From: Tillus elongatus | Lineage: Eukaryota > Arthropoda > Insecta > Coleoptera > Cleridae | Direction: 5' to 3' | Assembly: GCA_964006375.1 (NCBI GenBank) | Contig: OZ023268.1 | Location: forward strand, 87,047,358-87,111,357 | Length of the DNA: 64,000 bases | Part shown: piece by piece, positions 35,938-47,829 of the stretch | How positions within the stretch are numbered: the first letter of the stretch is position 1 | Layout: each line of letters begins with the position of its first letter | Translations under genes and position numbers: made by a program | Notes under the pieces: generated by a model | The model's input: only the letters and a program-made list of their open reading frames with translations | Told to the model about the DNA's origin: nothing | The model's database searches: none

Positions 35938-36165
35938 AGCTGACTTTGAATGAAAAACTAGAAATTTTATTTATTTGCTGAGGAAATGCATGTTATAGGC
36001 GGGTTGCTGATGTTTTGTATACACATGGTCCTAAAAGAAATATTCAACAGTCTACTGCCAGCAGGATGATATCAAAGTTCAAATCGACGAGTTTATTAGC
36101 CAAAAATGGTAAAAGAACGTGAGAAACAAATGATTGTCCAAATTTGTTCCAATTTGGTAGTTTGG
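35938..36165 (+). pseudogene. N-terminal fragment of a mariner-like transposase
   Basis: The frame reads ELTLNEKLEILFIC-stop-GNACY, then RVADVLYTHGPKRNIQQSTA, SRMISKFKSTSLLAKNGKRT. The xRxAADxLxxxxPxRxIxxSTxSRxxxKFxxT pattern is the N-terminal HTH of the DD41D-type transposases here. It carries a stop and is cut off after the first domain. Confidence 0.45.
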
Positions 36166-36265
36166 TAAAAACCTGAAAAAAAAGCAACAACTTTTCTTAT
36201 TCAACCCTTTTAGAAATTGCAAATTTTTTGTAATGTAGTTTCGCTCACGCTTATGACCGCAGAAG

Positions 36266-36266
<1 letters not shown>

Positions 36267-36344
<78 letters not shown>
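36267..36344. repeat. (TA)n microsatellite
   Basis: 78 bp of TA in sequence with no clear HINE-like flanks. Confidence 0.95.
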
Positions 36345-36348
<4 letters not shown>

Positions 36349-36714
36349 TAAAAATGTTGTCTAACAATTGGGTGGCTACTTTTAAGACACCTGTAGATGT
36401 GCGATACAAACTAACGCAGTACGTCTAAAAACATATGTTGCTAGATAATTATGTTCACATTGTGACAATTATGTCACACATGGTACATTATAACATGTGC
36501 TGTAATATATTTTATAAAATTGTCTTACATATGTTTAAATTATTACTTATCTTAATTACGTTTTTATAATTGAACTACTTTCTTTATAGTAAACGGTCTG
36601 CTCACTAATGCAATGATGTTTATTACTTTTGTTCTTATACTTTTCGACCAGGCTATGCAAATGTGTGCAAATAGGTTTCCTGGAACCCATAGCTGAGGTC
36701 AGTTTGACACTTTG

Positions 36715-36803
<89 letters not shown>

Positions 36804-37029
36804 CACTAAATAGAATAGAAGTAAATACAATAGTTAATAAAGGCATGTACAAAATACAAGAAATTGAGTAAAAGTTGTTTGAAATTGATAAATAAATATA
36901 AATTATATGCCAAGCCAAATCAAAGCGTTTACTCTGACCTAATTTTGTCATATATTTTGTATTTATCTGTCAAAATTTGATATTTAACATGTGTTTATTT
37001 AATATCTTGTATTTCTTTATCAACTATTG

Positions 37030-37033
<4 letters not shown>
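36345..37033. other. No gene seen; second (TA)n at 36718-36802
   Basis: GGAACCCATAGCTGAGGTCAG just before 36718 is the HINE-like pre-core phrase in minus orientation, so the TA tract at 36718-36802 belongs to a worn copy. Confidence 0.5.
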
Positions 37034-37102
<69 letters not shown>

Positions 37103-37215
37103 AATTGTAAGACTGCCCTCGTATATGGGTTCAAGGAAACCTAGTTAGCGCACATTTGAGGGAAATGTCTCAAAAGTCGAAAGTCTCGAACTCCACAAGG
37201 GGAAATTTTGTGTAC
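37034..37215 (+). mobile_element. HINE-like (TA)n core and 3' segment
   Basis: TA tract 37034-37099, then CTCGTATATGGGTTCAAGGA, CTAGTTAGCGCACATTTGAG and TCAAAAGTCGAAAGTCTCG, matching the segment between core and hairpin. The hairpin is lost. Confidence 0.6.
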
Positions 37216-37588
37216 GCTAAAAGAGTGCTAGAAGGGTGACAGAAATTATACTGAATTACATTGACATTTTTGGTAATCCTATACTTCAGCTCGCTTAGTA
37301 CTTTAAGTTTACCACCTTGCATGGTAAAATGGGTAAATCGTTCCCATGGTTTTCCCTTCTCATAGTTTTTTGAAGATGTACAACCGGGTCTGCTAAGGGA
37401 GAAATGGTGGCTGACGAGTTGGGAAATGAGCGGTTGGAAACCTGGCAACATTGCACATGTTTACGCGTGATCTTATCGTATCTTTACTCTACGGGCAAGC
37501 CGAGAGAGCTAAACTCTAGTTTTGCCAAATTTTTTCATACGCAAAATTTATCAGAATTTTGAGACACATTAACTTTATGATCTTTAAA

Positions 37589-37686
37589 GCAATGTTTCAA
37601 GAGAATCTTTTGTATGATATTTAAAGCAATATTTGAAGAAAATATTTTGTATGATATTTGATGCAATATTTGAAGAAAATCTCTTG
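37589..37686. repeat. Tandem repeat, period 37 bp, 2.6 units
   Basis: GCAATATTTGAAGAAAAT-type units start at 37589, 37626 and 37663. Confidence 0.85.
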
Positions 37687-37988
37687 GAAAAGATGAAGAG
37701 GTGGACCAATAGGGCACTTTATGGAAAAGTTGCCCGAATTGACGACGTGCGGAACACTATAATACATTGAAACACATTGTTAGAGAGATAGAGTCATGGC
37801 TACGAAGACATGTCTTTTAGGGTGTGATGATGTTTAGATGTAAAAATATCTTAACAAAACAACTTGTACTTTTGTAAAAATCTAACTTTATCATAAGAAA
37901 TCCATTAATTTTGATTAAAACGAACAGGGTGTGTCATCATGACCGGTCGTTAGAAATATATGGAGTTCTGGAAAAAATAAAATATCTT

Positions 37989-39180
37989 TGGACGCAGCAA
38001 GGGCGTTATGGTAGTGAATTTTCATTAAAATGTTTTTAATAGGAAATATATTTTTTTTAAGAAAGCTTGCATCAAATTTTGTTACCAGTATAACCTATAT
38101 GGGAGAAACAATGTACCATATTTCATCAAAATAACTTAATTGTTTGACAATATACAAAAATCTTCCGAAAATAAACCTAAAATGTGCCCAAAAAAACTGG
38201 TTTCCTGGCCAACGAACCTTAGGTTAATAGTAAATTAAGCTATCGAAAGAAACATTTTATGTAAAATCGCTACCATAACGCAGTTGCTGAGTCCCGAAAT
38301 TATTTTCTTACAAAAATGCATTATCTTTTAATGGAAAGTGCAAAAATTGTAATACTATAAGGCGTGTTCGATTAGGAAAAAAATTGCATCAGCAGCGACT
38401 TATGGGCCACCTGTGGTTGTAAAAATAATTTTATAAGATGCAGTTCCAACATCGTATAATTAACATATACATTTTTTTATCATATCTTGTATAATAATGG
38501 AGATTTTGAGCTTACCCTAGAAATGCGTCACCCTGTATATATAAAAACAGATAAAAACTGAAACTAACCCGGATATGGGTTCTATGGGGCCTACTTCGCG
38601 CTCATTTAAAGAAATCTTTTCAAAATTCAAAAGTCACTAAAATTGTATCCAACTCTATGAGTAAAATTGTGATCGCCAAAAGTAAATATGATTGTAAAAA
38701 GAAGAGCATGTCTACATTTGTATTACAAATGTCAGAAAACAAAATACTTATTTACATGTTACTTTGAAAGTAGATCTGACATTTATCAAAATAATTTGTT
38801 AGTTGAATATGACATGTACTGTTGCCGTGGACTATCATTAGGCACTATTGTATTACGCCTTATAAAAATCTTGTTGTTTTTTGGAGTACGAAAGCTTATT
38901 TTACTGTAAAAACATTTTTCCATCCCTTAACCTGAAATGGTTGTCGTTTCATTTGACGTTGTTTTATTATAGCGTCACAATAGAATCTAGAAATTATTCT
39001 ATTTTGTGTGAATTTTTTCGTTGCATACCTAGAACAAATTGTATTTTTCTTAAATTATAAATGATAATTTCAAGTTAATTCCTATATTTTCTGTGCCCAA
39101 TGTGTTGAACGGATGCGAAACGGTAGAAGGAATTTCATTTAAAGTTAACATGACGAAGACAACTTTATTCCAGGCACGAG
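37989..39180 (+). mobile_element. HINE-like copy 8, hairpin lost, with ~550 bp of extra 3' sequence
   Basis: Starts at the 5' tip (TGGACGCAGCAAGGGCGTTA), has the inverted second tip ending at 38297 and a TA core shrunk to a few units (near 38535). It passes through TCAAAATTCAAAAGT and then jumps straight to CACTAAAATTG: the hairpin's first arm and loop are missing. The following ~550 bp (to CCAGGCACGAG at 39180) are shared with copy 13 (47830-49443), so they travel with this subfamily. Confidence 0.75.
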
Positions 39181-39539
39181 CGTTGTTACCTTTTTTTTAA
39201 TGTTAATAACATTTATAGGTAAATTAGCGGATTAGTGTATTGTTCGTTTTTTGAAAAAAAAGTCAGAAACATGCCTAGACGAACCCCTTTATGCATTAAC
39301 CATAGGAGAACTCCACAATACAGTTAAGAGACCTAAAGTCAATTTGAGGTTCTGTGCAAGGTAAACATGCTACAACGGAGCTACAAATGCAAACTGTAAA
39401 AAACTCACCTTGCAGAAGTCCATAGAAAGGAGAAACTACTTACCAACACCGTTTCTCCATAAAAAAACTTCCACATTGCACAATTGAAAAAAAAACGCTA
39501 CATAATAAGCATAATCTGATTCCTTAAAATTAAATAACT
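39181..39539. other. No gene seen
   Basis: AT-rich DNA between two HINE-like copies. Confidence 0.4.
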
Positions 39540-40052
39540 GAAACTGCTACCAAAGCATCACATAAAGGGTCTATTTTAAATTAATTTTCTGCAAATAATA
39601 TAATAAAATAAAAAACAACGAAGAGTAGGTAGCTGACACTTGAGGCTTTTTAACTTCTTTGACGACATTTACGCTGCATAGCCGTTCATGTAAGTTCTCT
39701 ATCTAGAACATGTCAATTTTGACGTTTAGAACGCGACTTTTTTGACGTTTTAAGAATAAAAACTTAAAAGCTTATAACTTTGTTTTATTTTAACGTAGAG
39801 ATTCAAATTTTGGTGCATGGTTTTCTTTTTATGATATAAAGCCTCGCACCCAATATGGTTGCCCTAACTTTGTTATTTCCCGGAGATATGACAATTTTCC
39901 GAAAGAAATCTTAAAATTTTGCGGGAAAAACTAGTCCGATTTTCCTGGCTAACGAACTTGTCTAAGCCACTTGCGAAAGGAAGGTACTCACCAAATTTTA
40001 TAAAAATCGGAGCTTTATTTTTTGAGTTAGCGGTGTGATACATAAATGTATA

Positions 40053-40136
<84 letters not shown>

Positions 40137-40262
40137 GAAACCGACCTCGGATTTGGGTTCCAGGGGTCCCAAATACCGCTCATTTGAAGAAATTGTTTCA
40201 AAATTCAAAAGTCGGGATCTCCTCATTAGTGAATTTTTTTAAAGAACATTCACTAAAATTTG
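39540..40262 (+). mobile_element. HINE-like repeat, copy 9 (5'-truncated)
   Basis: The body is the complement of copy 2, the (TA)n core is at 40056-40130, and the 3' segment ends in the hairpin TTAGTGAATTTTTTTAAAGAACATTCACT-like stem (40226-40255) and CACTAAAA. The 5' tip is missing. Confidence 0.75.
40056..40130. repeat. (TA)n core of copy 9
   Basis: 75 bp of TA. Confidence 0.95.
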
Positions 40263-40330
40263 AAAATTCAGAATTTGGCATAATTGATTACATTCTTCTA
40301 AACTAAAATATCTTCAGATTTCTAGCACTC

Positions 40331-41261
40331 CTGGTTATACCGGAAGCCCACATCAACTTTGTTATTTTAAATGAAATATACTGTATATTTTTCTATTTTT
40401 TATATTGGAATCATAGTTTTGATTTTTGTGTTTCTTCACGCCTAACAAAATTCTTGAAAGCGAATTGCCGTCATGTCGAACGTTTCTAATAAATTTGTTT
40501 TAAAAATTTCACATCTATTTTCTGTTATTTGAGGTGAATGCGGATAGTTGTCCTTTAATATTCTGCAAGTTCTACTAAGAATATTGTTTTGTATAAAAAA
40601 TAAATAATTTATTCATTTGTATATTCACTATTTTCGTTGTTGTTGTTCACTTTAACTACTTTTGGCAAAAATGAATGCACTTTAAAATAACACAGAAAGT
40701 TTGAAATTCTTTAAGAAATATTTGCACCCGTTCATAGCGTTCTCGACAAAAAATTGAATGTTTCTGTTTCGATTTGATTTAGATATAGGAACATGCAATA
40801 TCATTTTGTAGCAATTTTTATCGCCAGTTCGATTGTTAGGAAAAATATTTCATTGCATTTGAAAAAGTTAATTTTTTTATATTTTTAACTCTTGCTGAAA
40901 AGTATAAATTTAGGTATTGTTCTCAGGAAAAATGTTTATTATAAAGAATACCCCCGATATAGGGACCATCAGACTATAATCTTAAGATTTAAACTGTCTA
41001 TCTAATTCCAAATAGGAGTTACAGCCCATTTTGTAAACGTAAACCAGTTGTCAGAATTTCAGAAAAGAATTTTATTTTAATAAACCGTAATACATTGACA
41101 TGGTATAGTCTTAATAAAAAATATTCAATATAATGTTTCCCATCTAGAAAATGCAAAAATATACAGCGTGTTTCATTTAAAATATCAAAGTTTAAGGCAA
41201 CTTCCGGTATAACCGGAAACATTTAAAATAACAAAATAAAGGTGACATCCGGTATAACCGG
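40331..41261. mobile_element. Possible non-autonomous element bounded by ~40-bp inverted repeats
   Basis: GGTTATACCGGAAGCC...TTTGTTATTTTAAAT at 40333-40371 is complementary to ATTTAAAATAACAAA...CATCCGGTATAACC at 41221-41260. An extra copy of TTCCGGTATAACCGGAA lies at 41205. The interior has no ORF. The boundaries and target duplication are not clear. Confidence 0.5.
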
Positions 41262-41332
41262 AACTGTTATAATCTGAAAATATTTTAGTTAAAGAGAATA
41301 TAATTAATTATATCCAATTCAAAGTTTTCAAA

Positions 41333-42660
<1,328 letters not shown>

Positions 42661-42668
42661 GCAAATGA

Positions 42669-42778
42669 TTTTAGTGAATTTTCTTTAAAAAAAATTCATT
42701 AATGAGGAGATCTAGACTTTTGAATTTTGAAAAAATTTCTTCAAATGAGCGCTATCTAGGACCCCTGGAACCCAAATC

Positions 42779-42874
<96 letters not shown>

Positions 42875-43900
42875 TATATATTTATGTGTCACACCTATAA
42901 CTAAAAAAATAATGGACCGATTTGATAAAATTAGGTAAGTACCTTCCTTTCGTGAGTGGCTTGGATGAGTTCGTTAGCCAGGAAAATTCGCCGAGGTTTT
43001 CCCGGAAAATTTTGTGTTTTACTTCGAAAAAAATCGAAAAAAAAATATATCTCGTGAATTACAAAGTAAGGGCAACCAAATTTGGTACGCGGGTTTATAT
43101 CATTATATGTAAGTTACCTACCAAAATTTATCTTTGTAGGTCAAAAGACAAAAACGTTATGGGCATTTAAAGAAAAATAAATTGGGGTTTTCCTCAAAAC
43201 GTCAAAGTTGCGATTTAAAACATCAAAATTGGCAACATTTAGGCAAGGAACTTGACTCTAATACGGGCTATGGAAATAAAATGTCTCAAGAAGAATGTTT
43301 TACAAACCCTGAAGTCTTAGTTTCAACCGTCATTGTCCTTCATATTACTAAAATATTTCCAGAAAATTCATTTCAAATAGACCCTTTCTCTGATGCTTGG
43401 CAGTAGTCTTAGCTATAGAGTTTATCGTTTAATGGTATATAACGTTTGTCGAAAAAATCACAGGATGGCCCATAAGTCGTTGGTGATACAAATCTTCTTT
43501 TTTTTTAAATTAAACACGCCTTATGTTATTGCATTTTTTGCATTTTCCATCGAAATATAATGCATGTTTGTAAGAAAAGAGATTCTGGACGCAGCAAGTG
43601 CGTTATGGTAGCGAATTCTGATCAAATGCTTCATATTTGAATAGTTCAATTTGCTATTAACTTATAAGGTTGACCAAGAAACTAGTTTTTTCGGGATCAC
43701 TTTAAGTTTACTTTCGGAAATTTTTGTACATTTTCAAACAATAAAATTATGTTGATGAAACATGGCACATTGTTTTGACTATATAGGTTATACTGGTAAC
43801 CAAATTTGATGCCTGCTTTCTTAAAAAAAAACACACATTATTGCTATTAAAAAATATTTTTATGAAAATTCACTACCATAACGCACTTGCTGCGTTCAGA
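42669..43900 (-). mobile_element. HINE-like repeat, copy 12 (third array unit, nearly full length)
   Basis: The hairpin segment begins at 42669 (TTTTAGTGAATTTTC, second arm AAATTCATT with one change), the (TA)n is 42781-42871, and the body follows as in copy 2. An inverted second tip lies at ~43590 and the 5' tip ends at 43900 (GCTGCGTTCAGA). The CAAATCCGA before the core runs directly into TA, with the usual GGTCAG phrase lost. Confidence 0.8.
42781..42871. repeat. (TA)n core of copy 12
   Basis: 91 bp of TA with one phase change at 42821. Confidence 0.96.
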
Positions 43901-45264
43901 GTTTTTTATTCTGGCCAAGACTCCACAAACTACTACATTCTGTGTAGTAAGTTTGTTTTACTTGTATTTTATATACTCAGCTTACAGTATAAGTATCAAC
44001 TATTAGTTTTTGAAAATAATATTGTTTAATTTTATTCTGTCAAAAAAAAGTCGATAATAAGTTTTGCAAGTTACGGAATGTAGGTACTTATAATTAAATA
44101 ATTTACCTTATCTTTTATATTCCAATCAATAACATATTCTCTACACTTTGCTACCGTAACATCATGTCTATCTATAACAGGTCACCTTTAAGCACCACAC
44201 TCAAGCGAAATAACGCATAGATAAAACACACCGACCTAATACTAAAACTTTTAAAATAGTTAAAACAATTATCAAACATTTCTGATCATTATAAAATACA
44301 TTTTCTGTTATTATTAACGTCCACCAGAACACCTCACACTATTTACCAATAATAACAGACGACAAAGTTTGAATCATCTCTGATATAACATCAAACAAAC
44401 ACTTTATCGCTTAAACATGATTTTCAATGACGTAATAGCGGCCAACAACACTAACCTTTACACATACAATCGAATTAACAGCTGCAATTAATTATTGGCT
44501 ACTTTAAATTTACAAACAGGTAATAATACTTACAAAGTTTGAACTCTAAATCACCAACCGAGTGAGCAGCAATAATTGTAAACCACTGTTGTGGCATTAT
44601 TTAGGTAGAGATATGTATTTTATAAACGTTATTTTTCGCCCAGGCTAATCTCTATGAAAGATAAGAGATATCTGTACATTTTCAACATGTCTACATTATT
44701 TGATAAACTAAATAATGTATTCGTTTAATACCCCATCTGGCTTTCATACTTATATTGCTTTGTTTGTAAGAATATAAAAAAGTATTGTGGTTCTCACGAT
44801 AGTTTGTACCATTATAATTAGATGGTTTCATCTGATGACATCATGTGCATATGAGGAGTTCAATATTACTAAGAAATGCAGCGGGGCTCGTTGCTTATGA
44901 CGCTAATTGGTTATTTACGCTCTCGATGTACCATTAGTCTATCCTTAATTATCTCTGATAAAATAAGTTTTCATTATATAATATACAGGTGATCCAAAAT
45001 AATGTGCCTCATTTTAAAAATGTGTGATGCGTATATGTAGTGGAACTTTCATTGTGAAACGAATTGGTTGTTTGCGCTCCAGAAGAACGATAGCATACAT
45101 CAATCAACTCTTATAAAATCGGTTTTTATATAATATGATACAAGCTGGTCCATAGGTAATGTGCGTTAGATTAATTTTTGTTGCCCTTACTTGGTGAAAT
45201 TATTCCATACTAAATGCTTGTGAAGCCAGAAAGGAGTTGTATTTAATGTGCATTATTATTGCAT
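43901..45264. other. No gene seen
   Basis: 1.36 kb of AT-rich DNA. ATACAGGTGATCCAAAATAATG near 44984 and AAGCTGGTCCATAGGTAATG near 45145 look like eroded transposon tips, but no pair is established. Confidence 0.45.
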
Positions 45265-45378
45265 TTTCCTAGAAAAATAAAGAATTTACTAATGAGCAGA
45301 TCTCGACTTTTAACTAAATTTCTTTAAATGAGCGCATACTAGGCCCCCTAAAGCATATCCCCAGTCAGTTTCTATATA
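45265..45378 (-). mobile_element. HINE-like 3' segment interrupted by the intact transposon
   Basis: CTAATGAGCAGATCTCGACT, GAGCGCATACTAGGCCCCCT and CCCCAGTCAGTTTC are the standard hairpin-to-core phrases. At 45377 the transposon takes over, and TA resumes on its far side (47446-47516). Confidence 0.7.
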
Positions 45379-45719
45379 CAGTGTGGAACAGCCAAATGGA
45401 ATAAATTCGATAACGGATAAATGAGGACGTGTTGGGAAAAACGCTTGGACACGTCGATTTGTATTTTTAACTGCGCATCTTTTTCAAGAAAAAAAAATTA
45501 TATAGGGTGCGTCATGTGACAGTGGCCAATACCAACTTTCTTATTTTAAATACAAGCCCCTGTATATTATTAATTTTTTGGATTCTTCAGAAAATTCTAG
45601 ACATAATTCATGTACAATGTCCTATACCTATCTTCAACTGTTTCGGAAATATTAAGTATTTTCAGATTTATTACAAAAATTAACATTAAAAATAGAAAAT
45701 TATTTTATTTCACAAATTC
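45379..45719. repeat. Left TIR of the intact transposon
   Basis: Inverted copy of 47106-47445; far longer than the ~30-bp TIRs usual for mariner. It contains the phrase GGGTGCGTCATGTGACAGTG. Confidence 0.93.
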
Positions 45720-45776
45720 TAATAAGAAATACTGATTATTTCTTAATAATTTAAAAAAACAAAAAAAAAATTAATG

Positions 45777-46865
45777 TCAATGTAGTAAATGTTCAAAATG
45801 CTCGCCACGAACATCTTGGCAACATGCTAATCTGGTATAGAAATGTCTTCTAACATTACTCAACATCTCAGGCGTGACTGATCTAATCGCAAGCGTGATT
45901 CGTCTTTTTAAGTCATCTAAGTTGAGGGGCTTAGTTTTGTATACAATACTTTTGACATATCCCCACAAAAAGTAGTCTAATAGCGACAGATCAGGAGATC
46001 GTGCTGGCCATTCTATCGATCCGCGCCTCCCTATCCACCGATTTGGAAAAATTTGGTTCAGGTACTGCCGGACATTGATTTGGTAATGGGGCGGTGCTCC
46101 ATCTTGCTGAAACCATATTTTATTGGCAGGAACTTGTGGGTTTGCTGGATCTGGATATAAGTTTGTCAAAGTTGGCACGACATTATTTTGGAGCAGTTCT
46201 AAATATTTATCCCCATTCAAGTTGCCATCAATGAAAAAGGGACCTACGATATGATTTCCAACAATTCCTGCCCAAACGTTAACTTTTTCAGGATATTGCG
46301 TATGTTCCTCTCTCATCCAATGAGGATTCTCATTAGACCAATAGCGGCAATTTTGACGATTAACATGACCGTGAAGTGTAAATGTGCTCTCATCAGAAAA
46401 CAAAACATCTTCTAATTGGATCACATTGTTATCTAACATTGCCATCATTTGTTCACAAAAATACGTTCTCCTATCGAAATCGTCCTCCATGAGCTCCTGA
46501 GTTGGTATCATTTTATAGGGATGCATTTTACTTTCCTTTAATGTTCGAAAAATTGCTGTGTGGCTAACGTTGAATAGTTGGGCTGCTTGTCGACCAGAAG
46601 TATGTGGGTTTTCTTGAAACTCAAGCGTAATATCCAATTTCGTATCATCACTTACTGCATTGGCAGCTACTTTTTTTATCTGTCTCACATGACCAAGCTC
46701 GCGAAACTGCTTTTCTATTTTGCTAATTGTTCCTTGGGATACAGGCGGCAAATTTGGAAATTTTTCGTGAAATAAGCGAGACACTTCCATCTGTGTCCGT
46801 GTGTTATCTCCATAACCAATCATTTGTAGAATGGTTATTTTGTGCATTTCTGTTAAATGAACCAT
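45777..46865 (-). CDS. DD41D-type transposase, 362 aa, intact
   Basis: Cuts and pastes its own element, binding the long TIRs in the nucleus and inserting at TA. The N-terminal HTH is at ~1-60 (MHKITILQMIGYG, RLFHEKFPN, QGTISKIEKQF) and the second HTH at ~84-112 (QENPHTSGRQAAQLFNVSHT). The DDE/D catalytic domain follows: D158 in LFSDEST, NRQNCRYW at 169-176, D255 in WFQQDGAPPHY, and D297 in SPDLSLLDYFLWG. D255 and D297 are separated by 41 residues, the spacing known for rosa-type mariners; family naming rests only on that count. The C-terminus ends GEHFEHLLH. ATG 46865 was chosen because it starts the HTH and all longer frames are closed. It is 44 bp past the right edge of the left TIR's mirror, so promoter sequence is probably within the TIR. 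All catalytic residues are present. Confidence 0.93.
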   Translation of the reverse strand: MVHLTEMHKITILQMIGYGDNTRTQMEVSRLFHEKFPNLPPVSQGTISKIEKQFRELGHVRQIKKVAANAVSDDTKLDITLEFQENPHTSGRQAAQLFNVSHTAIFRTLKESKMHPYKMIPTQELMEDDFDRRTYFCEQMMAMLDNNVIQLEDVLFSDESTFTLHGHVNRQNCRYWSNENPHWMREEHTQYPEKVNVWAGIVGNHIVGPFFIDGNLNGDKYLELLQNNVVPTLTNLYPDPANPQVPANKIWFQQDGAPPHYQINVRQYLNQIFPNRWIGRRGSIEWPARSPDLSLLDYFLWGYVKSIVYKTKPLNLDDLKRRITLAIRSVTPEMLSNVRRHFYTRLACCQDVRGEHFEHLLH

Positions 46866-47105
46866 TTTTCTGATATTATTACGTACAGTTAACGAAATTC
46901 AAACGACAATAGCACTGACACTAATCACTACTGTCATGCAGGCAGACAACAAGTTGCTAAGGCTACGAGTTTTATACGAACAGAAAGAAAACTGTTTTTG
47001 TTTTTGTTTCATTTCATATCAGTAAAAAGAAACGCAGGAATGGTTTTTGTTTACTTTCTCATTATCAAGAGCTGAATGGGAAATAAGTATTGAATGCAAT
47101 GTAGC

Positions 47106-47442
47106 GAATTTGTGAAATAAAATAATTTTCTATTTTTATGTTAATTTTTGTAATAAATCTGAAAATACTTAATATTTCCGAAACAGTTGAAGATAGGTAT
47201 AGAACATTGTACATGAATTATGTCTAGAATTTTCTGAAGAATCCAAAAAATTAATAATATACAGGGGCTTGTATTTAAAATAAGAAAGTTGGTATTGGCC
47301 ACTGTCACATGACGCACCCTATTTAATTTTTTTTTCTTGAAAAAGATGCGCAGTTAAAAATACAAATCGACGTGTCCAAGCGTTTTTCCCAACACGCCCT
47401 CATTTATCCGTTATCGAATTTATTCCATTTGGCTGTTCCACA

Positions 47443-47445
<3 letters not shown>
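47106..47445. repeat. Right TIR of the intact transposon
   Basis: Inverted copy of 45379-45719. It lies upstream of the transposase ATG and likely holds its promoter. Confidence 0.93.

Positions 47446-47516
<71 letters not shown>
47446..47516. repeat. (TA)n tract at insertion site
   Basis: 71 bp of TA on one side of the transposon only. The other side has just TATATA, so the element entered at the edge of the tract. Confidence 0.95.
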
Positions 47517-47521
<5 letters not shown>

Positions 47522-47829
47522 TCTGTATCTATACAGGTGTCCCATCGGTGTGAAGACGGGATATAGCTCCTCACTCAGGTTATATTTTAAAATGCGGTTT
47601 TCCCGAGGCGATAGATGTTCCACGAGCGCACATTTTTAACTTATGTCAATTTAGACAGGGTGTTAATATACAAAGTGTTGCCCCAAACTAATTTTTTCAA
47701 ATGGAACACCCTATATTATATTATGGCATTTTTAGAAGCCCAAGTCGATGATGATTAAACTGATACCATATTGTTTTGAGTTATTTTCAACCGTTCTACA
47801 ACTACAGGGAGTTAAATGTAAAAAAATTT

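Larger units (their letters stand above)
45379..47445 (-). mobile_element. Apparently intact Tc1/mariner-superfamily transposon, DD41D type, ~341-bp TIRs
   Basis: CAGTGTGGAACAGCC at 45379 and its complement ending at 47445 are each flanked by TA. The inverted repeats extend over 45379-45719 and 47106-47445 with only a few differences (by eye ~98% identical). One uninterrupted transposase ORF lies between them on the minus strand. Near-identical TIRs, an open ORF and clean TA duplication suggest recent activity. The landing site was the TA core of a HINE-like copy. Confidence 0.93.
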
